Shown piece after piece: positions 22,847-35,267 of a stretch of 64,000 nucleotides of DNA. The stretch lies in the NCBI GenBank assembly GCA_021234155.1, contig JAJEKV010000001.1, positions 1,365,927 to 1,429,926 on the forward strand, read 5' to 3'. The position numbers and the translations under genes are program-made. The notes under the pieces are model-generated. The model searched no databases and was not told the DNA's origin. It saw nothing but the letters and a program-made list of their open reading frames with translations. Position 1 is the stretch's first letter, and each line of letters starts with the position of its first letter. The DNA is from Isoetes taiwanensis (taxonomy: Eukaryota > Streptophyta > Lycopodiopsida > Isoetales > Isoetaceae).

Positions 22847-23489
22847 TTTGTGATTTATTTTGTAGGTAAGCTCTATACATTATAGATAAGCACGTGATAG
22901 GGTGCTGCAGAGTGTTAGGGAGGGATAGAATTTAGTGCAACAGACAAAAATGTAGCAAGTACAGAACAGAAAATTGTAGCATTAAAGTTGTCACAATAGT
23001 CTTTGTTTTCCAAACAATTGGAATGAATTGTTCCATAGCCCAGAGGAAAACCAACTGCTTGGTTTCCTGAGCAGAATTAAATTTTTAAAGGTACATTTTA
23101 GAGTAAATAGCCATGGTTGAGGACCATTGTATGGAATCACCTCGTATATTTTGTTATGTGTCTTCACTGTTTTGCATAACAAGGTGTGTCACTTGAATCT
23201 TGGATGGCCATAAACTTATGTCATTGTCCTCATATTGGATGTGATATGATCAGTAACAACATTCTCTGCTGGCATGTTGTTTTAATAGTGGATGTGGTAA
23301 TGTTGATTATTAACATTGCTATCAGACATTAAGGAAATTTCATGCTGCAAATAGCTACTTGCTTTGAGTTCAAAATATCTGGTCTGCAATAGTCTTGGCT
23401 CTTGCCCTCTCCTAGCCTCAATGACATCTGGCTTAGAATGGCCAAATATTTGCTCAACAACTAGATTATAATTCCATCTAGAGGAGGTT

Positions 23490-24015
23490 TGCTTTGAAGA
23501 TGTGCACAAAGTGTTCAACCAAATGCAGGAAAGGAATATTATATCATGTTCAACCATGATTGCAGCACATATAGAGCATGGTTATGGAAAAGAGGCATTT
23601 GGCATTTATCAACAAATGCAGTTAGCAAAGGAGAGTCCAAACACCATTATCTACATAGTTCTTCTCAACGGTTGTGCGACTTTAGTTTTTTTTTAACAGA
23701 AGGAAAATTAATTCATGCATATGCTATATAGTATGGGTTTGAATCAGCAACTATCGTTGGGAATGCCCTCATCAATATGCATGGGAAGACTGATAATCTG
23801 AATGATGCATCTGAGATTTTCAACCGGATGGATGAGAAAGATGTCATATCTTGGAATACAATTGTTGCAACGTATTCCCATTATGGTTTTTTCAAAGAGG
23901 CCCACTATCTTTTTCAACAGACGCAGTTGCATGGCTTCAAACCAGATGAGGCCATGTTCATCAGCATTCTAAATGCATGCACTACCAGAGCTTCAATGAA
24001 AGCTGCAAGAGTTTA
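23490..24015 (+). pseudogene. PLS-type pentatricopeptide repeat (PPR) protein fragment
   Basis: Consecutive PPR helices are legible: VFNQMQERNIIS, MIAAHIEHGYGKEAFGIYQQ, EGKLIHAYAI, NALINMHGKTDNLNDASEIF, EKDVISWNTIVATYSHYGFF and GFKPDEAMFISILNAC. The alternation of 31-, 35- and 36-residue motifs is typical of PLS-class organellar RNA-editing factors. One frameshift lies in the T-run near 23690, and an in-frame TAG follows HAYAI near 23730. Neither the E/DYW end nor the N-terminus is present. The fragment ends where a receptor-kinase relic begins. Confidence 0.85.
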
Positions 24016-24077
24016 AGTTATGCATCTTTCACCGTGCTGTAGTAATCTTTGTTGTTGGATTGGGTTGCTGTAGGCCT

Positions 24078-24610
24078 ATTCTTTTGGTGGATTCAAAAGT
24101 AAATTTGGGAATTGTTGTTGGAAGTATAGTTGCCATCTTTTGTCTCATATTTGTGGTGATCAGATTTAGGATGGTCTTGAAGCAAGAGAGCATGTCTCTT
24201 TTGGCAGAACAAAAGGCCAACCTAAATGCTTTGCCTAATTCTAGCCTCTCCATCAGCAACACTGACAAATTCAAGGAACCCTTGAGCATCAACATTGCTA
24301 CCTTTGAAATCCCTTTCTCTAGGCTCACATTCGCAGATATTCTTTTGGCCAATTTACGTAGAAACCAACATCATTGGAGATGGAGGATTTGAAAGCTGTT
24401 TATAAAGCAATTCCTTTCCGATTAGGTACTTAAGTTGTTGTGAAGAAGCTTAGCTAGGCTAAAAATCAAGGTAACATGGAGTTCCTTGCAGAGATGCAAA
24501 CTCTTGGTAAAGTTAAGCACATAAACGTTCTCTCCCTTTTTGGGTATTACTCCCTGGCAGATGAAAAGTTTCTATTTTATGAATGGGCGGAGAAGTGGAT
24601 AAGAAGGTAA
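24078..24610 (+). pseudogene. LRR receptor-like kinase (EMS1-like) fragment: transmembrane, juxtamembrane and kinase N-lobe
   Basis: A hydrophobic membrane segment (LGIVVGSIVAIFCLIFVVI) is followed by a juxtamembrane piece with KFKEPLSINIATFE and LTFADILLA. The kinase glycine-rich loop NIIGDGGF comes after a frame change. Next are VYKAI, VVVKKLS with the ATP-binding Lys, FLAEMQTLGKVKHINVLSLF and KFLFYEW. The order matches LRR kinases related to EMS1/PSKR. There are in-frame stops at about 24430 and 24455, and no LRRs or C-lobe. It abuts the PPR fragment in the same orientation. Confidence 0.86.
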
Positions 24611-27600
24611 TCTATAAATATCTTAATTCCATGTTGTACTAGGAAATTCTAGTCGTGTTGTTGTCAATAAGTCCATTCATCTCCATTTATACTTTCTTAA
24701 GACGCTTCTGCCAACAAATTCGTTTTGCAGCAAAACCTACTTTTTAGCAACTCAAAGATTATCAGGCCCTTTGATTTTATTGGTGTTTTGTTCCGCGGTT
24801 GACATCAATACATCTGGTAAATGGACATCTTTGCGGTGATCTAGGGAAATATGTCTCAGCATTGCTTCTGTCTCTATCGTTGGTGCTGCATTTTGTACCA
24901 TATATGAATGTTCCATCCAAAATTGACCTGGTTAAAGCTATGGAAAACTAGGTGATTTTTATGTTCTACATCTTTAAACTAATGATATATCCTTGCTCTA
25001 TGGTGTTGTTAGACTACGTGTTTGGACAATGTCCTTATTGCTTTATGATTTTTTGTTTATTAAAATACATTTTTTTTTGTAGAAGGCTAGCATAAGAGTA
25101 ATCTCGATAATTATAGGATATAGAGCTAGGTACGAATTTGATAGGTTCGAGATTTTACTTTAATTGCAGAAATGGTATCTAACCTTAAACAGACAATGAA
25201 AGCAGTTGTAATGTCGTACAAATTCTAGCTCCTATTTCTATGTGGTTGTATTTGCAGCATACAACTTGGAGTTCTACATGGACATACAATAACTTACATT
25301 CTAGAAAATACAACTTGAGTTCTACAAGGACATACACCGACTTACACTCTAGAAAATATAGGCCGAATTTAATTAAGGTTATGAAGTTGAAGTTAATATT
25401 TTTCCTTATCAGGCTTACATTTAATATTATTGGCTTCATAGAACTTACAAAGAGTTATGCGTTATTGAAGACTATTCATTATTCTACTTTAACATGCTTA
25501 CAAATTTAATTCGCAAGGGTATTGCATCATTCCCTCTAACTATAAGCTAGAGATTGTACAAGTGATTACATCTTAAACTTAAGCCTTTGGAATCCAACAA
25601 CACATCTAGGCTATAAGTTATGACTCAAGCATTCTTACATTATATTTATACCATTCTTACACCATATCAATGAAATTTCAAATTAGCTTTGTTGGTCTTG
25701 GTCATCCTTTGGTCCAAACTTAAAACATAGAAATTGCACCGCACGCACTTTTACGCATCAATGCTCATATAGGCTCACGATCTCTAAAGATGTCATATCT
25801 AGGTCTTGGAATTGTTGTTGATGCTTTAGAACATAAAAACAACAAATAACGCCTCTTCCTACAAAGTATGTAAAAGCTGCGAGGCAAAAGAATAATAAAA
25901 ATCTCATGTCGGGAATCTCAAGTCATTAGCACCATGCTAGAAATAGGTTTGGTCCATGCACAATTCATATAAACAAAGGAAAATAAAACAACACAAAACA
26001 AAACACTCCTTTCAAACCATTAATAATCCCAAACACATCAAATGACCCAACAAGAACCATGAAACAGAATGACAGCAAGAAACATGAAAACACACTCTCG
26101 GGCCACCGAAGGGCAACCCTCCGTGCGCATCATCTTGTTAACATGGTTTTGCTGGTCAATCTTTGTAAGATGGAAGCTAACGTAGTCTATATAGTCGAAT
26201 CTTTCATGGTTTTTTCTTTATAGTTGATGATATTTTATAGTGGTTTTATCTAAACTTAACAAACATAATTTGAGATATTAATACCACTAGACTAAACGTC
26301 CCAATTTCTAGGGTGGAAATGATCTCAAGGTTTGTAATGTTAGGTCCTACAAGTGCACACAATTGTGATGTTGAGGTTATAGAAACCTTGAATATTCAAG
26401 TAGTACATTAACTTTGTGAATATTTCTTGTGGATTCGAAGTTTTAGGATCCCAATGCCGAAGATAGAACTTATTCTAACACGTTTAATCTATGCATCTCT
26501 ATAGAATAATTGTGATATCAGGATTATGGAATAGACAAATGATCAACTTAGAACTTTACATGTGAAGATGACAAACTTAGTTTGTAGTTGTGGATGTACA
26601 CACATTATGCTTCCACATTATTATTTGATGCATTGCATTTTAAATGTTGGTTTCTCTAGATCACTTTGATGTTGAAAAAGAAACAAATGAGGGCAATTTG
26701 CGAGTTACTAAAATTTCAATTCAAGTTCATTTATAGAGACTTTATGCAAATTGTTATGTTAGTTATTTAATTTCTAACCTTTACAACCATGCAAAACACT
26801 TTAGTAGAAATCATTGTTTTAAAAGCATTGACCATAATATTGCTTGAGCATTGACCCTAGGTATTTATAACCTCGACAGTTCAAGCTTCGACAGGATGAG
26901 CTCCATTGATCTCCACAATGCTTAGCTAAAAATCGTACTGGTCCCGTTTAAAGGATTTCATGTGATCCACGGGCATATCATTTTTTGTCAATTTCTACTA
27001 TTGTGTTCACATAGATTTAACCCTTTAACAACCACATGTTTTTGAATGATTTCTATATCTTATGATCATATGCACATGGGAATTGTAACTTGCACTCAAA
27101 TTAGCCTACCGTTATCATATACTAGGTGGTACAAGATTTCTACAAGGAGGTCGAATTTAGTGGTATAGGATTTCTACCTGGAGGTCGAATACATGGTTCT
27201 TTTAGAAAGTTTCAAGCTATATTGCAGGAGACCATTGATGGATAATGGCATCGAGATCAAAGTTGCAGTAGCCGCATCTGATGCTTGATCTCTCGGCATG
27301 ATGATCGAAGAAGAGAAAAAGTTAAATTTGTGAATGATGCATTGCCAGCCAACTAATGAATATTGATCCGGTCAAATACCAAATGAACAGTGTTATTCAT
27401 TTGGATCTCCGCAAATAATTCAAAATTTAGATGGTGGTATTTGACAAAGCTTGCTTTAGAAAAGGACTTTACATATCGAATTAGCAGTGCTTGAGCAATG
27501 TTTGCCAGATAAGTTGCATACTCTAACACATGTTACATACTAAATTCAAATGCAACCATTGAATGCCATTGATATGAACCTTCATAATAATGTTTTTCTG

Positions 27601-27831
27601 TTTTGAATATTTCGGAAGAATGTTGAATATTGGATGATCATATCGCACAGGATAACAATTGAGCAAGCTGCTTATAACTGATAACACAAACAGTGATTCC
27701 ATCAGTATACACGAGACATAAAAAATCCTGGAAACAACATAGACACAATTTCTTTTGAATCAAATAGATTTATTACCAGAGCATTGAGTACACGCTTTCT
27801 TTTCATATTCTACGACTGCTTGAAAATGATG
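24611..27831. other. Long stretch without a recognisable gene
   Basis: AT-rich sequence. It contains a ~48-bp tandem duplication at about 25263-25360 (GTTCTACAWGGACATACA unit) and a ~32-bp tandem duplication at about 27128-27190 (GATTTCTACMWGGAGGTCGA unit). I see no convincing exon, RNA gene or mobile element. Confidence 0.5.
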
Positions 27832-28653
27832 TCATTCAATCAACAAATTAAATAACTTGAAATGACATATATAACAAATAAAGGAGCAGCTGCTAACACC
27901 TGTCAAAGCATTGATGCTTAATCTGCAACTAGCCAAAGCATTTCCTAAATCCAATAGATAGTAAAAAGCATGTCGTCCAATGCCACTTTTTCTGACAGTC
28001 AACACTTTAAGAAGACAATCCCAAGATTGCCACCTCTTTTCCTCATAAGATGGCACCAAGCACTGTGCTCCTCTCTTGTTTGTTAAATTCAACCACATAA
28101 TCTTCACTTTCCTGTCTTTTTCATTTACTGCATTAACAAGAGCATACCAACAACCATCAAATGAGGTCAAATGGGGTGCAGAACCATGCTTGATAGCTTG
28201 TACAACAACAACATCCTCCTCCAAGGGCCAAATAGGAATATTTCCAGGCTTATGCAATAGAAGTAGCCTATTTGGCAATGTCATAGTCTTGGTCTCAAGT
28301 GCAATAGTCCTTGTATCCCTAGCTATCCTCATGGGCAAAATGCATATTTCTCGAAGTATGTAGCGGACTAGCAAGATAGACTCATAATTGAAAGGCTCCA
28401 TTCCTTCAGCCAAGATGGGCATTCCGGTTGCATCATCAAAATCAATACTAGAATTTAATAGCTGGTATCTATAATAGTCTGCTGCAAAATACACATTTGT
28501 TTCAGATCCTTCTTTATGGGAGAAAATATACCTGAGCTTACCATACCATTGTCCTTCACAACTATCCTTATTTTGAACTACCATAGTATTTGGAACTTTT
28601 AGAAAAGCATATTTCTCCATGGCGGCATGGCATTTCTTTGGATGGTGTGGCAT
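27832..28653 (-). CDS. Hypothetical protein, 273 codons (longest intact frame)
   Basis: This is the longest uninterrupted frame in the window and its composition is protein-like: mixed charge, several Trp and no low complexity. I do not recognise the family. Visible pieces are WYGKLRYIFSHK near residues 37-48, YFAADYYRYQ at about 55-64, FNYESILLVRYILREI at about 88-103, and a second half with DGCWYALVNAVNE and KIMWLNL at about 167-190. The layout, a beta-rich first half ending in a promoter-proximal-like strand and a second YALV/MWL strand pair, loosely recalls regions found at the C-termini of plant transposases or BAH-like folds; that is only an impression. A GT donor after residues INALTG suggests that the last ~25 residues may be intron read-through and the frame is one exon. 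A second Met at residue 12 is an alternative start. Confidence 0.5.
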   Translation of the reverse strand: MPHHPKKCHAAMEKYAFLKVPNTMVVQNKDSCEGQWYGKLRYIFSHKEGSETNVYFAADYYRYQLLNSSIDFDDATGMPILAEGMEPFNYESILLVRYILREICILPMRIARDTRTIALETKTMTLPNRLLLLHKPGNIPIWPLEEDVVVVQAIKHGSAPHLTSFDGCWYALVNAVNEKDRKVKIMWLNLTNKRGAQCLVPSYEEKRWQSWDCLLKVLTVRKSGIGRHAFYYLLDLGNALASCRLSINALTGVSSCSFICYICHFKLFNLLIE

Positions 28654-30456
28654 GTCACATGATGACCAAGCATTTTATGCACTTTAAATAGATGAAATGG
28701 TTGCTTTGAGTGGGATCAGTAGGTTTTTCTTAGTGCCCCAATATTCCCTTGGCAGTCCCTTCACGAAACATTGAAAGTTGTCCTATTTCTTATAAAAATC
28801 CTTAGTCATCATGTCCACACCATCTATATCTTACCATGTCGCGAAACATTGCCACACCATGCCATGAAAAACCAAGGTTGTACCTCATACTTGGTTGGCC
28901 TTCCTTACTTGGCATGATATGTTACCTAGTTGCCACCTCATCATATTCCATGTCAATTTGAAGCGAATCTTTACTTTTTTGAACTAACAGTCACACATGT
29001 TTTGGACAAGTGATTCGTGGAGTCCTTCGGCTTGCATCAATTTCACCGGAGTTCAGCAGTGAAGCCTTGGTTTTACAAACCAGTGAGTCGGGGATGTATT
29101 TGTACATTTTCAAGTTTTTATTGTTTATATTTGACAATTCAATGTTTTATAATCCAATGGTTACTTCAAAATTTCAAACACTATCACTTAACCTAATTTA
29201 TCACTAGCCATATGTAATGCACACTTGTCGTTCTTTTGTCTGATGGCCATATTCGTAGATTAACTTGTGCAAGAATTAGGAAGAGTGGAAGGAAGGCAGG
29301 AAACAGGCCCATAGATTGAACCTGCTGGAACCGCCTATTCAGGTAAAAATCTGACAAAAAAGAGGATGGGAAGGGGCTTATGGGAATCTATATTCGGCGC
29401 AACAGAAGATAAAGCCACCATCGCCATAACTTCCAAAGGTCGCAAAACTAGAGCATTTTGTTCTCTGATTGTGGCGATGGCTATGGGTTATGTAGTTAAC
29501 AGCCTTTTAAGCTTAAATCGCCTTGAATCTATGCGAAATACGACTCTGTGACTTGAATCTCTGTGAAATTCCGGAAGAGTGCTTGCTGCTGAAATAGAGT
29601 AAGGAATAAGATTTCCACACTTACCACATGGCGGAGTGTAATTCGCCCAACTGTGCATTATGTAAGGGAAAGTCCATTGCCTCAAAAATATTCCCTCGGC
29701 AGCCTGCCAGACTCGGCGGCACTGCAGGTTCGCCGCTTGGGTGTCGCCTCAAGAAATTTCCTCTACTTGCAATGGTCTAGGGCCATGTATTTATCTTTTT
29801 GACACGTATTCTTATACTTATTACTTGCATATGGGGAGCATTCTTCAATATGTGGGAAATTTTTCCCACCCCTCATATTTTTAGAATGGTCTGAACAAAA
29901 AAATATGTATTTATTAATTTTTTGACCAATGGGCGGGATAATCAAATTTTATACTTATTACTCAAGTTTATGGGGAGCATTCTTCAATATGTGGGTTCCG
30001 GAGCTATAATTTATTGCTACTCCATAACACCCTAGGATGTAATTTTTCCCGATTTTGATAATGATCGGATGGCCCAAAATCCGCATATTTTTAGAATATG
30101 CCGGGATCCATTGAACAAAAAAATAAGTGTGCATCAAATTCAATTAATTATCACGCCCCTCCCACAAAATATGGTGTGGATAATTTCAAATGCCCCATTT
30201 GACATCAAATTTTTTAACACCCTCGATGTTATATTCAAATCTGCATTCGAAATCCTATTCAGCAGACTTACTGTGCATGTCGACTCCAGACTGCAGTGGC
30301 CTCCTATTCTGGCGCCCTGACGGATCCAACTCCGGCCATTCCAGCGTATCCTGAGCACTCGCCCTTGGAGGTCCAGCGGTTTTCCTGTCTTTGCTTTTCA
30401 TTGTTTTCTTGTTTGTCAGATTTGAAGGATCTAAATCTTCCCTATTTTCTTTTGTC
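28654..30456. other. Stretch without a recognisable gene
   Basis: Short open frames only. Repeated phrases such as TATGGGGAGCATTCTTCAATATGTGGG (in pieces) occur at about 29832 and 29970, an internal direct repeat about 140 bp apart. Nothing else is recognised. Confidence 0.45.
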
Positions 30457-30472
30457 AGATTGGAAGGCAAAT

Positions 30473-31651
30473 GAAAGATTTGATTTTTCTATGGCGTTTA
30501 GGGTTAGGTCGTAGGGCTACGGGCGGCCGTCTGCCCGGAAAATCGAGACATCGAAGAGGTCTACTGGAGGCGGAAGAGCAGCATACCTTGTTGTTACGTC
30601 ATTTCCAGAAATGGTAGGGAAGAGCTGTTCTATTTTTGTATTATCTTGAGCCATTGCAAGAGGTTTTGGTGATGGGTATTGCGGTTTGCTTCATTCTTTG
30701 GGTTTTACGTGGATGGATCATGACAAAAGAAGAAACCGAGCTTCCACTTTCATTTCTGTGTTTTGAGGTTACAGTCTACGCTAGCAGTAGGCGTTTTACA
30801 GCTAGAGGTCTGCATCCTTGTGCATCTTAGGCAAATGTGGCGGATATAACAGTCTGCCCTTTATGCCTGAATCCATATAGGGTGTTGATCTTCCCATCTT
30901 TGTCGGCCCTTTGTCCCAAAGAAGGGGAAGAGACTGGTTCTACAAGCGGAGTTCACGCCACGCCAGCTTGGAATGAAGAAAGAGGATTTGGTATCGGATT
31001 TTGGGGCTTATCTTGGGGCCGAGGAGAGGTGCGGAGAGGAGCAAAGAGACCACCCTTTAGGGCAGGCCCTGTGAGAATCCTTCATAGTAGGAAGACAGAG
31101 TGCGTGGCCTCTTCTAGTACTTCTATGGAGGATGGTAGTCCAGGTCCAAGTTAGCGCGCGGGATGAAGTTTGCTACCTCAACTCTTTTTGTGCTTGCATC
31201 TTTCGGAGTAGGAGCTTTGGATCGCCTCGGCTCTTATACTGATCCTTCTGGGTTTTATTTGAATTGGTAGAACATGCATCTGTTTTTAGCTCCTAATCTA
31301 GGCTGTTGGGGCTTAATTCTATTCAATCCATAAGGGATTTTTGACACCCGAACTGCAGGGAGGAGTGAGACACAGCTAATGGGTGGAAATGATGGAGACT
31401 TGCTCCTTTAGTATTTGCTGCATGCTGAGAAGAAGGCTGGACGTGAGTCCGCTAATAGTATCAGATGAGGCAAAGAAGATGTAGAGCTACTTTAATTTTA
31501 GTACTAAGTTAGTCAGTGCCTCACTCTCACCTGTTTTTTGGGTGTGGTGCAAATTTTTTCCATCTAGCCTTCAAGAGGCTTATAAATAAGGTTGTATACC
31601 ATATTTATTATAAATTAAAATATCTTGCCTTCAAAAAAAAAAAAAAAAAAA
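30473..31651 (+). mobile_element. Poly(A)-tailed retroposed segment with 16-bp target duplication
   Basis: The direct repeat AGATTGGAAGGCAAAT occurs at 30457-30472 and again at 31652-31667. The inserted 1.18 kb ends in TTGCCTTC followed by about 20 A. This is the hallmark of target-primed reverse transcription. The 106-codon frame at 30837-31154 and others inside match nothing I know. The 3' end resembles plant L1 tails, so a 5'-truncated LINE is the most likely identity, with a processed transcript as the alternative. Confidence 0.88.
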
Positions 31652-32042
31652 AGATTGGAAGGCAAATAGGAAGTATGGAGGCACCGGAATAGGGAGGATG
31701 GAGGCAAACAGGGATTCAGGGGCGAAGGTGCAGTGCAATGACAAGCTCTGGCAGCAAACAACAGCCATGGCAGAGCTCAAGGGATTACCTTTGGATACAG
31801 GAAGAAGATCGGGCTCCAGATTGGCACCCCTCTGGTATCTCCATGGTCCTTTTTTTTTGTTTGGAATTTTTCTTAGCTTAAGATTCACATGTTTGTGCGG
31901 GATTCGATCAGGGTTTGGTTATTACTCTTGAAGCAAGGGCAAATGACGCAGAGCACTTTGTAATATTGTTTGACAAATAAGACCACTTCTTCTAGTGTTT
32001 AAAAGATCTATATGTATATTGGTCTAAACTGCAACTATGCAG

Positions 32043-32203
32043 GTATGTAGTTGATGCTACCGATAAAGATAACATTCCAATATCAACAAATGAGCTGCAT
32101 GATCTTCTGAAAAGCCATCCTTGAGTGGGATTCCTCTATTGGTCCTTGGGAACAAGATTGACAAACTAGGACATCTGTCACAACAAGCATTTATAGATCA
32201 GAT
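32043..32203 (+). pseudogene. ARL8-like small GTPase exon, frameshifted
   Basis: After an AG acceptor the exon encodes YVVDATDKDNIPIS, then ELHDLLKS. In another frame it continues with [15 protein letters not shown] and LSQQAFIDQ, before a GTAAGT donor at about 32203. The NKID motif is the guanine-specificity box of Ras-like GTPases, and the surrounding residues match plant ARL8 (lysosomal/vacuolar trafficking, viral replication host factor). A small deletion near 32133 breaks the frame. Neighbouring ARL8 exons (P-loop, switch regions) are not seen within several kb, so this is an isolated exon. Confidence 0.82.
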
Positions 32204-32209
32204 GTAAGT

Positions 32210-35200
32210 ATTACACTGTTTTGACTGTAAAGATGTGCTTCCAGTTGGATTATACCTATAGGTCGATAAAGATACCAGAAACTGTATGGCCACAGATGCT
32301 AGAGAGGGTATCAAGCTGTACTAGTACTATGGGAAAAGGACGAGAAATTTTAGAGTCCTGCCAGACTTCTGTATCCCTGAGCTTTTTTAAGTGCAATGCT
32401 GGATATTGCTTTGTCTGCAGAGGGAACTAGTAAATCTTGCATGAACTCTTTGTGGCAAAGACCTATGATGCATTTGAATGGGTAGTCATGTTATATTCCT
32501 TTCGGGTTGTACTGGTAAAAATTTGTATATGTTTCTAATGACACAGGCCACGACAATCTCCAGTCATACAAATAGCTTGGTTTAATTTCAAAACTGAATG
32601 CCTAGTCTTGTTTTCATTGGGATTAGGGGATTTCGTTTCAATAAGGCAATGTTATCTAGGCTTAATTGTTCAGCTATGATTAATTAGAACGAAGTAAGGC
32701 AAGGTGAATACATCCAGCTGTAAATGGGCTTCATTTTGTGATGTAGCTACTTTGGGCTTGCTAAATTGATCTGCAACTTTACCTTGAGGTTATCCTTATT
32801 GCTCTTGCTATTTGGTTCTTCCCTTTTATTTCCCTTTTACTGGCTCTTTTATATTGCAGAGGTATAAGAAGGAAATCCAACACCAACTTGTGAAACTATA
32901 GTTCTGGCAAATGGAAGCTCATGCTCATTGTGGCAGCTAGGACTTTCCAAGTCTAGCTCTGTTTGTTATGCCATTTATTTAACTACTATTTATAAGGTTG
33001 CTTTGTTTGTTATGCAGGAGATCTTGGTCGGCATCTGGAGCCAGACTACGAATAATGCTTGGTAGCTTGTGGTTAGAGTGGAATGCTTCAAATGCCATTG
33101 GCTACCAATAGAAGCAGATACATCTAAAGTCAGCAGGTCTGGTAAAGTCTCATTGACGCCCTATTTTGCTGCTTCAATGCTAAGCCAGACCCTTGTTTTT
33201 TGACACACTATTTTTTCTCTTTTCTACTCTTCCAGCTAGCATCAAGGATAGTTCAAAGCTAGGAATATACGTGGACTGTAATTTTTGGGTCTCCATGTTG
33301 AATACAATAGATGTAATCTGCGGGGCCTTGTTGCATCACCACATGGAACTGGAGGTGATCCAACTAGAGGTGATATGTTTAAGTTGGATTAATATGTGAT
33401 CCATTTAAGCTGTATTAATATATGTTTGATGTTTAAATACTTAAATACAAATGCAGGGTCAATGACATTACTTTCTTCATATGCTGGATGTCTGCTATTT
33501 GATCTAAATTTACATTGTACATATTTCTTTTTGAAAATAGATTTGTCATTGTTTTGTTATATGGATTTTGGAATGGTTGGGGTTCAAATCCCCTTGCTCC
33601 CTGATTTGTGTTGCTATTGAGGAACAATTGAGAAAAGCAAATACATTATAAAAGAAACCATTCACAGTCCTTAGTAGTTTCAGTTTACTAAACATGAAAT
33701 GCTTCAAACAACAAAACGTTGTTAGCTATTATTATTAAACATGAAATGCTTCAAACAACAAAACATTGTTGGTTATCATACTGGTTTATGAATGATAACC
33801 ATGAAGCTAATACATAACAAAACCATAACACATTTAGAACAAACAATTACTATAAATAATCGTAATTTGCATCTAATACATTGCAAACCATATGCATTTA
33901 CCATGACATTTAGCCATGGTCTATTATACCACAACAATCAACCACATTATAAAATCACATATATAGAGCACTACCACAGCCATCATGTTATATCACATGC
34001 ACAAGCCATACCTTTAAAACACTATAATATACCACATTAACTTACCAACCTATAATACCCCTTTGACAAACTCTACAAAGAAACTATTTGCAATTAACAT
34101 GTCATAATACTATCATAACAAACCTTAGAACAAAGCACATTAGTTTAGTCACATGTGATTTTTAATGATATCAACCCACAAACATGCATTGGTTTTCTAG
34201 AATAGTTTTCTAGTCATAACCATGCGAAAAACCATTCAGTGTTATAATTTTGGATGCCTTGTGTGAATGAACCACGTGTGTGTCCTTATATTTAGATCAT
34301 CAACAAAACAATATAAACCAGTTATATTATATTAGATCATCAACAAAACAATATTTATACATGCATGTTCAACACTCTATTGTAACGTGAAAAACCTCTA
34401 AAATGTTCTTCACCTTTTAATAATGCTCATGGAAACATTTAAATGATAACGCCACCCAAAAGAAAAATATATATATCAAACCACCACCTTGTATCAAGTT
34501 CGTACCATCCTAACACTGCCTTGTACATTTACATTTTTTTTTTTTTTTTTTTAGAGGGTAAGAGTGTGTTCTTTGTTATTAATAATAATAATAAATATAC
34601 AGAGTCCCGGGGCTATTATATGGGTTCTCTATGCATCATGATGTGCGTACTAAGGGAAGTCCTATTCCACAACAACATAATGGTAGAGAGAGTGTCGTAC
34701 GTTGTGATCTTTGCCACCGTCCTCAATTCACAAGGGTGTTCCCTTCTTAAGTCTATGGGAGTGCTCTATGCCACCATGGTGTGCTCTTTAGGCTATTAGG
34801 CCACCACCTCATATCAAACATTGTAAATACCACATCAAACCTAAGTTTACATACAAAGATGAACTTGCGTGCAATAGCTCGAGGGATAATAACGCTATTT
34901 AACATCTTTCACAACCAGCTTAGAATGAGCAACCGGTATCATGCCAAATGTTCATACAAAATGCTCAACTTATGCACACGTTTGCTAGATTTCTGTCAAA
35001 GATTTTAAAAATAAATGCCCATATGCGTGTTTTAACAAACTCACAACGGTAATTTTTTTTCAGGACGATGATCCTTCTGCAGTTGCAAGAGAAAATCCAA
35101 GCTCTGAATCACTTCTCATCTTCAAAGTCCATTAGCAAACCATCAAATTTGAAAGCTTTGCTTCTGATTCTTTCTTCAGTTTTTTCGCACAAACTTGTAT

Positions 35201-35260
35201 CAGTTTCTGACCTAGAATTTGCCAGGTTCGAACTCCCAAAATTGCAGCTGCCTAATCCTA
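32210..35260. other. Long stretch without a recognisable gene
   Basis: It contains an AT-rich segment at about 33640-34270 that resembles 14290-15090 in composition, with a block similar in reverse complement. A T18 tract at about 34534-34552 could be the poly(A) tail of a minus-strand retrocopy, but I find no matching target duplication. Open frames are short and unassigned. Confidence 0.45.
33640..34270 (-). repeat. AT-rich repeat related to the 14.3-15.1 kb stretch
   Basis: It is rich in AAACCA motifs, mirroring the TGGTTT-rich composition at 14.3-15.1 kb. The block GATGCCTTGTGTGAATG near 34250 is the counterpart of ACACAAGGCGCCC near 14432. Similarity elsewhere is weak. Confidence 0.35.
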
Positions 35261-35267
35261 ACAATGT

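Noticed and set aside
31631-31888. 85-codon minus-strand frame ending in Phe residues
   Set aside because: It runs into the poly(A) tail of the retroposed segment read in reverse; the Phe run is the tail.
33568-33596. tRNA fragment, from TTGGGGTTCAAATCCCC
   Set aside because: T-arm-like hairpin alone, no other tRNA parts within 90 bases on either strand.
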